From: GCA-2746795 sp964643965
Lineage (GTDB): Bacteria; Chloroflexota; Anaerolineae; Promineifilales; Promineifilaceae
Length of the DNA: 13,947 nt
Assembly: GCA_964643965.1 (NCBI GenBank)
Contig: CAZXVH010000126.1
Span: 1 to 13,947 of the forward strand
Direction: 5' to 3'
Shown: piece by piece, positions 1 to 5,426 of the stretch
Layout of the letters: each line of letters opens with the position of its first letter
Position numbering within the stretch: position 1 is the stretch's first letter
The notes under the pieces: generated by a model
Told to the model about the DNA's origin: nothing
What the model saw: the letters and a program-made list of their open reading frames with translations, nothing else
Databases searched by the model: none
Program-made: the position numbers and the translations under genes

Positions 1-61
1 GACTATCCGACTATCCGACTATCCGACTATCCGACTATCCGACTACTCGACTATCAGACTA
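1..61. repeat. octanucleotide tandem array (GACTATCC)n, left end
   Basis: Five perfect GACTATCC units run from the first base, followed by two degenerate units (GACTACTC, GACTATCA) and a partial GACTA. The array is cut by the window edge. Read on the minus strand the unit is GGATAGTC, which shares the TAGTC core of the array at the far right of the window (unit GGGTAGTC), in opposite orientation. It lies just downstream (minus strand) of a glycine aptamer and may occupy the P2 region of a second aptamer. No coding sequence is evident here. Confidence 0.95.
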
Positions 62-80
62 ATCCCTTTCCAGAGGTATA
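1..80 (-). promoter_or_regulatory. possible second glycine aptamer, 5' part, interrupted by octamers
   Basis: Immediately after the first aptamer the minus strand reads CAGACCG, a four-base linker, then CCTCTGGAAAGGG (about 68-80). In tandem glycine riboswitches the second aptamer commonly opens with a CTCTGGAGAG-like P1 strand at this spacing. What follows, where P2 would be, is the octamer array. The conserved core and closing P1 strand would lie left of the window, so this is a partial, inferred call. The alternative is a single-aptamer switch with only a vestigial flanking helix. Confidence 0.3.
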
Positions 81-83
81 CGG

Positions 84-233
84 TCTGAGCGGTCCTTTTG
101 CCTGAGAGTTTCACCGGGTTTGATGTCGGCTTGCCCCTTCGGCGACGTTGCCAGTATTCAGTGGTTAGTGGTCAATGTGCAGTAAAAACTTTACTGTTCA
201 CTGTTTACTGTTTACTGAAAAGTTCTCTCCCGA
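84..233 (-). promoter_or_regulatory. glycine riboswitch aptamer (minus strand)
   Basis: Three hallmark blocks of the glycine aptamer appear in order on the minus strand: the P1 5' strand GGAGAG (225-230), the core CGCCGAAGGGGCAA (131-144), and the closing block CTCTCAGGCAAAAGGACC (91-108). GAGAG pairs with CTCTC to close P1. Between P1 and the core, where P2 normally spans roughly 20-25 bases, there are about 80 bases made of heptamer repeats that can still fold into a long imperfect stem. The switch points left, so it should control a glycine cleavage or glycine transport gene outside the window; alr is divergent and not its target. An AACGGCCGTT palindrome abuts its 5' edge. Confidence 0.88.
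151..222. repeat. inverted heptanucleotide repeats inside the aptamer P2 region
   Basis: The right half carries units such as ACTGTTT and ACTGTTC on the + strand (about 191-217). The left half carries the reverse complement type (CAGTGGT, TAGTGGT, GCAGTAAA). The CAGT and ACTG cores fall in heptad register, so the RNA can fold back on itself around GTAAAG/TTTTTAC. The same family, as TCACTGT/CCACTGT, recurs at the right end of the window (13894-13947). Confidence 0.85.
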
Positions 234-242
234 ACGGCCGTT
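233..242. repeat. dispersed palindrome AACGGCCGTT (first of 15 copies)
   Basis: Exact copies start at 233, 378, 3267, 3486, 3870, 4092, 4287, 4481, 7519, 9210, 9695, 11382, 12555, 13437 and 13572. Near copies with one end base changed are at about 432, 944, 4922, 7997 and 9310. Equal-base chance predicts about 0.01 copies of a given 10-mer in this length. Copies are mostly inside genes, where they encode TAV, (E/K)RPL or NGR according to frame. The density resembles the HIP1 palindrome of cyanobacteria; its function here is unknown. Confidence 0.95.
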
Positions 243-324
243 TTCCTTTATTCAGTTGTCAATTTTTTGAAGTGCATAGACATTGTACCGTTTCAATTCT
301 GCATGTGTCAACAAAATAGGTAAA

Positions 325-1485
325 ATGGGCTGTATGTTGAATGAACCGACGATCAGCAGCAATGGCGTGGTGCGGCCAACGGCCGTTACGGTGAACTTGT
401 CTCGGATTACGGCGAACTACTTGGGGGTGAAAACGGCCGTGGCGCCGGCAAAGGTGATGGCTGTGCTAAAAGCCAACGCCTACGGGCATGGCCTTGTGCC
501 GGTAGCGCGGCATATGGCGGCGCTCGGCGCTCCCTATTTGGGCGTGGCTTTCCTGGAAGAAGCTCTCTTGCTGCGCGAAGCGGGTATCGAGACGCCCATC
601 CTGGTGATGGGCGGCATCTTGGGCAACCAGATTCCCCTCTTTTTGCAGCACAAGCTGACCCTGACCGCTTCTTCTGTGGATAAACTGACCCAGATTGACA
701 AAGCGGCCGCCGAGATGGGCGTTATCGCCACAGTCCATCTCAAAATCGACACGGGCATGGAGCGCATTGGCGTTCATTATTACAGCGCCGATACCTTGCT
801 GGAAGCGGCGCTCACCTGCCAGCACTGCCACGTCGAAGGCATTTACACTCACTTCGCCAACTCTGACGCGGCCGATTTGAGTTCGGCCAGATTACAGTTG
901 GAACGCTTTAAGCAGGTATTGTCTTTTTATGAGAAGCGGGGGGTGGAACGGCCGTCTTTGTGCCACACTGCCAACTCCGGCGCCATTTTGCAGCTGCCCG
1001 AAGCCCATTTCGACATGGTGCGGGCGGGCATTGTCCTCTATGGCGTTTATCCCTCGGCGGAAGTGCGCCAAACGATTGCGGTGCGGCCGGCATTGAGTTG
1101 GACATCGCATGTGGTTTACTTCAAGGTGGTGCAGCCCGATCATCCGGTGAGCTACGGCTCTACCTGGCAGAGTGACCACATGGTGCGCCTGGTGACAGTG
1201 CCGGTGGGGTATGGCGATGGTTATTTCCGCAGCATGTCGAACCGGGCCGAGGTCATCATTCGCGGCCAACGTTACCCAATGGTGGGGCGGGTATGCATGG
1301 ATCAGATCATGGTCAACATCGAGTGGAACAGCGCTTACAACGGCGATGAAGTGATCCTCATTGGCGAATCGGGCAGCGCCGCCATCCGCTGCGAGGATTT
1401 GGCGGAGTGGGCCAACACCGTCCCCTACGAAATCCTGACGAACATCAACACCCGCGTCCCCCGCATCTATACGATTGACGATTAA
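325..1485 (+). CDS. alr: alanine racemase
   Basis: PLP-dependent enzyme interconverting L- and D-alanine in the cytoplasm, supplying D-Ala for peptidoglycan. The PLP lysine lies in VLKANAYGHG (codon 469-471, residue 49 from this start). The second catalytic base, tyrosine, is in VSYGSTW, within the C-terminal beta domain, followed by VPVGYGDGY and VGRVCMDQIMV, all family signatures. The protein is 386 residues, the normal length. I chose ATG 325 because AGG sits four bases upstream; ATG 334 is possible. The TTG at 283 would add 14 non-homologous residues and lies in the leader. The last codons (TIDD) come from a heptamer repeat that runs across the stop. A strong terminator follows, so it is probably monocistronic. 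It diverges from the glycine riboswitch. Confidence 0.96.
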   Translation: MGCMLNEPTISSNGVVRPTAVTVNLSRITANYLGVKTAVAPAKVMAVLKANAYGHGLVPVARHMAALGAPYLGVAFLEEALLLREAGIETPILVMGGILGNQIPLFLQHKLTLTASSVDKLTQIDKAAAEMGVIATVHLKIDTGMERIGVHYYSADTLLEAALTCQHCHVEGIYTHFANSDAADLSSARLQLERFKQVLSFYEKRGVERPSLCHTANSGAILQLPEAHFDMVRAGIVLYGVYPSAEVRQTIAVRPALSWTSHVVYFKVVQPDHPVSYGSTWQSDHMVRLVTVPVGYGDGYFRSMSNRAEVIIRGQRYPMVGRVCMDQIMVNIEWNSAYNGDEVILIGESGSAAIRCEDLAEWANTVPYEILTNINTRVPRIYTIDD

Positions 1486-1507
1486 CGATTTTGGATTGAC
1501 GATTGGG
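1471..1507. repeat. ACGATTG heptamer repeats across the alr stop codon
   Basis: ACGATTG, ACGATTA and ACGATTT are consecutive from 1471, then GGATTG and ACGATTG again up to 1507. The first units encode the last residues of Alr and one unit supplies the TAA stop (1483-1485). It is a different sequence family from the ACTGT and TAGTC arrays but has the same short-period design. Confidence 0.75.
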
Positions 1508-1511
1508 GTTT

Positions 1512-1563
1512 AAAAAGCGTACACCCTCGTCCAGGAGGGAGAAACGAGGGTGTACACTTTTTT
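1512..1563 (+). terminator. intrinsic terminator after alr, probably bidirectional
   Basis: A perfect 12-bp stem, GTACACCCTCGT (1519-1530) with ACGAGGGTGTAC (1544-1555), encloses a 13-base loop and is followed by C and six T (1558-1563). An A tract (1512-1516) precedes it, so the outer A/T pairs can extend the stem after one mismatch and the element could also work on the minus strand. It separates alr from xthA. Confidence 0.92.
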
Positions 1564-1644
1564 GGCGACTTCGATTATGAGTATAGGGGCGCTACATAAA
1601 TCTAACCTAAGCTGAAGTTAAATAGTTTATAAGAAGTGGTAGGG

Positions 1645-1672
1645 TTGCAACTTTGCCCCTCTGCCCTAAAAT
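1645..1672 (+). promoter_or_regulatory. candidate promoter of xthA, leaderless arrangement
   Basis: TTGCAA (1645-1650) and TAAAAT (1667-1672) are 16 bases apart. The -10 box ends only six bases before the ATG at 1679, so transcription would start at or next to the start codon. The sequence between (TCCCCC) contains no Shine-Dalgarno motif, which fits a leaderless mRNA. Confidence 0.4.
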
Positions 1673-1678
1673 TCCCCC

Positions 1679-2452
1679 ATGCTAAATTTAATCAGTTGGA
1701 ATGTAAATGGGATTCGGGCGGCGCAGCGCAAAGGGTTTTTGGACTGGTTGAGCGTGGCGCAGCCTGATATTCTGTGTGTTCAAGAGACGAAAGCGCATCC
1801 AGACCAGTTGGATGACGAACTGCGCCAGCCTGAGGGTTACCACACCTATTGGGCGTCGGCGGAGAAGAAGGGGTACAGCGGCGTGGCCCTCTATTCCAAG
1901 ATTGAGCCGCAGTCGGTGCAAATTGGCCTGGGCATTGAGGCGTATGACCGCGAAGGACGCACCATTGTGGCCGACTATGGCGAGTTTGTCTTCATCGGCG
2001 CTTATTTCCCCAATGGCGGCCGTGATCACAGCCGGGTTCCTTATAAAATGGCGTACAAGGCGGATTTTCTGGCGTTTTGCAATGCGCTACAGGCGCAAGG
2101 CAAAGGGGTGATTTTTTGTGGGGATGTGAACACATCGCATCAGGAAATTGATTTGGCGCGGCCGAAGCAGAATCAGCATACCACTGGGTTTTTGCCGGAA
2201 GAACGGGCCTGGCTTGATGAGGTTGTGGGGCAGGGCTATCTCGACACGTTTCGGCAGTTGTACCCAGAACGGGAAGGGGCGTATTCCTGGTGGTCGTATA
2301 TCGGTGGGGCGCGCAGCCGGAACGTGGGCTGGCGGCTTGACTATTTTTTTGTGAGTCCCGATTTGTGGCCGTGCGTTGATGATGCGCTGATTCATCCAGA
2401 GGTGATGGGGTCGGATCATTGTCCGGTGAGATTAATTTTAAAGGATGAATAA
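1679..2452 (+). CDS. xthA: exodeoxyribonuclease III / AP endonuclease
   Basis: Mg-dependent endonuclease/exonuclease/phosphatase-fold enzyme for base-excision repair, cutting at abasic sites and trimming 3' blocks. All active-site blocks are present: WNVNG (N8, N10), QETK (E36), GAYFPNGG (Y109), CGDVNTSH (D149, N151), RLDYFF (D221) and SDHCP (D246, H247). At 257 residues it is complete and of usual length. The start is fixed because the family begins right at this beta strand; there is no Shine-Dalgarno sequence and a promoter -10 box sits directly upstream. It is isolated from alr by a terminator and separated from the next gene by 89 bases carrying a small repeat. Confidence 0.97.
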   Translation: MLNLISWNVNGIRAAQRKGFLDWLSVAQPDILCVQETKAHPDQLDDELRQPEGYHTYWASAEKKGYSGVALYSKIEPQSVQIGLGIEAYDREGRTIVADYGEFVFIGAYFPNGGRDHSRVPYKMAYKADFLAFCNALQAQGKGVIFCGDVNTSHQEIDLARPKQNQHTTGFLPEERAWLDEVVGQGYLDTFRQLYPEREGAYSWWSYIGGARSRNVGWRLDYFFVSPDLWPCVDDALIHPEVMGSDHCPVRLILKDE

Positions 2453-2454
2453 TC

Positions 2455-2481
2455 CACAGATTTCGCAGATGGCGCAGATTT
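2455..2481. repeat. three 9-base CRCAGATNN repeats downstream of xthA
   Basis: CACAGATTT, CGCAGATGG and CGCAGATTT follow one another directly three bases after the xthA stop codon. The rest of the gap to 2541 shows no gene; AAAAGG at about 2528-2533 is the likely ribosome binding site of the next gene. Confidence 0.6.
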
Positions 2482-2541
2482 TTGGCGATGTTTTTGTGTT
2501 CCGCGTTTCTGCATAACAAACGAGTGTAAAAGGTTTGAGGA

Positions 2542-4596
2542 ATGACAAAGCGGAAGGTAGGGAAGCGGAACGCAAAGGTTAGCCAGCAGAAAAGGAATGC
2601 GGCGCAAGCGGAACCGGTTGGTGGGTTGAAGGGGTTGGCGCAACGTCATTGGCAGGAGTGGCTGCTGGCGGCGGCGTTGGTGAGTCTGGCGGCCGTTTTG
2701 CGCATGAATGGGGTGGGCATATCTGAGTTCAAAGCAGACGAGGCGCGGCTGCTGGCGCTGGCGCTGGAGATGGCGGAGGGCCAGATACCACTACGTGGCA
2801 TTAGCAGTTCGGTGGGGCTGCCCAATTTCCCGACGAGTGTGTGGTTGTATGCGCTGCCGCTGCTGGTGTGGCCTCATCCGTATGCGGCGACGTTGTTTAC
2901 GGGGCTGCTGAATACGGGGGCGGTGCTGGCCTGTTATTGGCTGGTGCGCCGTTATTGGGGCTTAATGGCGGCGGTGGCGGCGACGCTGCTGTTTGCGGTC
3001 AGTCCGTGGGCGGTGATTTTCTCGCGGAAGATTTGGGCGCAAAATTTGCTGCCGTTGTTTGTGATGTTGTGGCTGATCGGGCTGGCGTTGGCGCTGGTGG
3101 AGCGCAAGCCCCGTTTTATCTGGCTGGTGCTGGTGGCGCTGGCGCTGGCGGTGCAGATTCATCTGGCGGCGCTGGCGCTGGCGCCGGCGACGCTGGTATT
3201 GCTGCTTCTCTTTTGGCGACGGATTTCATGGCGGGATTTATTGATTGGGACGGGATTGGGGGTGTTAACGGCCGTTCCCTTCCTCTTCTATCTCTCCCAA
3301 CAGCGCAGCCTCATCGGGGAGGGTCTGGCCAAGGCGGGCGGCGAGGCGGTTGGCTTTAGTCTGGAGGCGTTGAACTTTGCGCGGATGATGAGTGTGGGCA
3401 ATGATTTGCATTCGTTGGTGGGCGCGGCGCAAGTCGAGATGTTTTTGGCGCAAGCGCCGCAGATGGGACGGATTGAGTGGCTGATAACGGCCGTTCTGAT
3501 CATCAGTCTCATTTACCTGGGCGTGACGGTGTGGCAGAAGCGGGGTAGCAAACAGGCTGACATGGCGCTGATCGTGCTGGTGTGGGCCTTTTCGCTGCCG
3601 CTGTTTTTCCTGTTTTGGCGCAGTTCGCCCGTTTATTTGCACTATTTTATCGCCCTGCTGCCCGCACCCTACATCGCGTTTGGCGTGGCGTTTGCCAATT
3701 GGTTGGCCTGGCTGGAAATGCGTTTGCTACGCATCATTAGCTGGGTGGTGTTGATTGGGCTGGCTTATTTCCAGGTGCGTTTTTTGCTGTCGCTGCTGGC
3801 CTTTGTCGGGCAGATGGCGACGCCGGGCGGCTTTGGCACACCCCTTTCTTACCAACTGGAGGCGGCAGAAACGGCCGTTTCGCTCATGGCAGAAACGGGC
3901 GCAGCCGAGATTTTAGTAGTGGGCAAAGGGGAGAACGTCGAATTGGATGATTTCCCGGCGGTGTGGGCTGTGTTGTTACGAGATGTTCCGCATCGGTTTG
4001 TGGATGGCACGGCAAATGTGGTTTTCCCGGCGAAGCCAGCGGTGGTGGTGGTGAGTGAGCAGGTGGGGGATGAGGGGGCATTGTATCGGGAAACGGCCGT
4101 TGCTACCCACCCTGTCTCCCTGCGAAAAGATGAAGGGGAAATACAAGTTTTAGCGCTTGCTGGCGGTGCGCCGGCGCCAGATGTGGCTTTTGACGAAACT
4201 TATTTGCTGGCGAATTTTGTGCGATTTTTGGGACATGATGAACTCGCCGTTGCGCCGGTGGCTTCGACAGGCTCAGCCACCGGCGCAACGGCCGTTTGGC
4301 AGCTTTACTGGCAAACCGCAGACAACCCCGACCCGACAGATTACCATATCTTCAATCATTTGCTGGATGGGAACGGCGAACGGGTCAGTCAGATGGATGG
4401 GGATGCGTTTTCGGGCAGCCAGTGGCGGCCGGGGGATGTGGTGGTGAGCCGGTTTGTGCTGCCGTGGCATGAGGGATGGAAACGGCCGTTAACCATGCGC
4501 TCCGGCATGTACATCTTCGACACTCAAGAACCGGTTCTCCTGCTAGACGAGGCGGGCAATCCATACACCGATGCGGTAGAAATTTCGATAAAGTAG
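2542..4596 (+). CDS. GT39/ArnT-like membrane glycosyltransferase (GT-C fold)
   Basis: Polytopic inner-membrane protein of 684 residues that should transfer a sugar from a polyprenyl-phosphate donor to an acceptor on the outer face. A basic, soluble N-terminus (1-35) precedes about ten hydrophobic helices between residues 38 and 425. The first external loop holds FKADEAR (D66, E67), matching the acidic catalytic motif of GT-C enzymes; SRKIWAQNLLP (161-171) follows a later helix, as in the family. The C-terminal 250 residues are soluble. Residues about 550-684 (LYWQT, HLLDGNGE, WRPGDVV, GMYIFDT) form a beta-rich domain common on Chloroflexota family-39 proteins. Its donor could come from the GtrB-like enzyme at 9523-10530. 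It carries six AACGGCCGTT copies and an in-frame hairpin element (4246-4292). Substrate unknown. Confidence 0.82.
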   Translation: MTKRKVGKRNAKVSQQKRNAAQAEPVGGLKGLAQRHWQEWLLAAALVSLAAVLRMNGVGISEFKADEARLLALALEMAEGQIPLRGISSSVGLPNFPTSVWLYALPLLVWPHPYAATLFTGLLNTGAVLACYWLVRRYWGLMAAVAATLLFAVSPWAVIFSRKIWAQNLLPLFVMLWLIGLALALVERKPRFIWLVLVALALAVQIHLAALALAPATLVLLLLFWRRISWRDLLIGTGLGVLTAVPFLFYLSQQRSLIGEGLAKAGGEAVGFSLEALNFARMMSVGNDLHSLVGAAQVEMFLAQAPQMGRIEWLITAVLIISLIYLGVTVWQKRGSKQADMALIVLVWAFSLPLFFLFWRSSPVYLHYFIALLPAPYIAFGVAFANWLAWLEMRLLRIISWVVLIGLAYFQVRFLLSLLAFVGQMATPGGFGTPLSYQLEAAETAVSLMAETGAAEILVVGKGENVELDDFPAVWAVLLRDVPHRFVDGTANVVFPAKPAVVVVSEQVGDEGALYRETAVATHPVSLRKDEGEIQVLALAGGAPAPDVAFDETYLLANFVRFLGHDELAVAPVASTGSATGATAVWQLYWQTADNPDPTDYHIFNHLLDGNGERVSQMDGDAFSGSQWRPGDVVVSRFVLPWHEGWKRPLTMRSGMYIFDTQEPVLLLDEAGNPYTDAVEISIK
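4246..4292. repeat. self-complementary hairpin element within the GT39 gene
   Basis: A perfect 17-bp inverted repeat (left arm GCCGTTGCGCCGGTGGC, 4246-4262; right arm 4276-4292) encloses the 13-base core TTCGACAGGCTCA. It is translated in frame as part of AVAPVASTGSATGATAV, between two strands of the C-terminal domain. The right arm overlaps an AACGGCCGTT copy (4287-4296), half of which is mirrored in the left arm. The same core with unrelated arms recurs at 8071-8112 and 8621-8660. Confidence 0.9.
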
Positions 4597-4643
4597 GAAC
4601 ATGGCGCTACACAGGAATGGAGAGAGAGGTAAAATAGAAACAT

Positions 4644-5426
4644 ATGACAACAATTTTTGATTTCTTTCAAAGTTGTGTTCAAGCCATTAAAAGTGGTTCA
4701 ATGATTCGGCGTGAAAGCCGCCAAGACAAAGAATTTCATTTTCAGCATTGGGTTCGAGACCGGCTTCAAGAAACGCCCTATTATTTTGAAGAGGGTGGGC
4801 GAAATAGTTATCCTGACTTCAGAATGGTAAATTTGGCTGAAGGATATGAGGTAAAAGGATTGGCTTATCCCGGAAGATGGTCGAACTACGATAGCAATAG
4901 TCAAGTTCCTACCGGTTTTCATAACGGCCGTACCATTTATCATGTGTTCGGGCGTTACCCCAAACAACCAGATGGCAATACCTATCCCGTTCTTGATTTG
5001 GTCATATGTCATGGCGACTTGTTAAATGCAGACCATGACTACCTTCATCAAAACAAATCCATTCGAGGGTTTGGCAGTTATGGGGATATCATGATTCGAG
5101 ATCGAAAAATGTACGTGGCCCCCACGCCATTTGGCCTGTTAGAAGGTGTAGCTCACCAGCAAACATTGATAGTACCGGCAGATATGATAGCGCCTGAAGG
5201 ATTTCAAGAAGTTGGGTCAATTATTCGCAAAGAAGTAGAAGAACTTATCGTGAAATACGCCTTTAATCTTCGGAATAACGAACTTGGCACAGAAAAAGTA
5301 AGTAATCCTTACGCCCGCCGCGAACACGCTTTCCGTGCGCTCCGCCCCACAGATAGTCCGAGTACCCCCGTCATACTTCGTTCAGATACAATGGACGATG
5401 AATCAAATGTGGGAGATACAAGTTGA
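4644..5426 (+). CDS. putative PD-(D/E)XK restriction-type nuclease
   Basis: 260-residue protein I do not recognise by name. Residues 57-71 contain PD (P57, D58), ten residues, then EVK (E69, K71), the pattern of a PD-(D/E)XK nuclease core, with an acidic helix (around E30) upstream. It is followed at once by a DNA methylase, which makes a restriction endonuclease the simplest role: cutting unmodified DNA in the cytoplasm. The reading frame is complete; its TGA overlaps the TTG start of the methylase by four bases. A purine-rich GAGAGAGG lies 14 bases before the ATG. Base composition and codon use are clearly more AT-rich than flanking genes, suggesting horizontal acquisition with its partner. 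The alternative is a non-nuclease accessory protein of a modification system; the motif alone is suggestive. Confidence 0.6.
   Translation: MTTIFDFFQSCVQAIKSGSMIRRESRQDKEFHFQHWVRDRLQETPYYFEEGGRNSYPDFRMVNLAEGYEVKGLAYPGRWSNYDSNSQVPTGFHNGRTIYHVFGRYPKQPDGNTYPVLDLVICHGDLLNADHDYLHQNKSIRGFGSYGDIMIRDRKMYVAPTPFGLLEGVAHQQTLIVPADMIAPEGFQEVGSIIRKEVEELIVKYAFNLRNNELGTEKVSNPYARREHAFRALRPTDSPSTPVILRSDTMDDESNVGDTS

Noticed and set aside
98..319. Short + strand open frame over the riboswitch region
   Set aside because: It runs through the aptamer and heptamer repeats, with no family resemblance and no ribosome binding site; the structured RNA on the other strand explains the sequence.
283..324. TTG start giving a longer alanine racemase
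   Set aside because: The added residues do not resemble the family and there is no Shine-Dalgarno sequence; ATG 325 has AGG at good spacing.
1564..1640. tRNA or other small RNA gene upstream of xthA
   Set aside because: No cloverleaf arms or T-loop consensus could be found; the region is AT-rich and unstructured apart from the candidate promoter further on.
2841..3359. Gly/Ala-rich open frame inside the GT39 gene
   Set aside because: It is an alternate-frame reading of GC-rich hydrophobic codons in a clearly coding gene.
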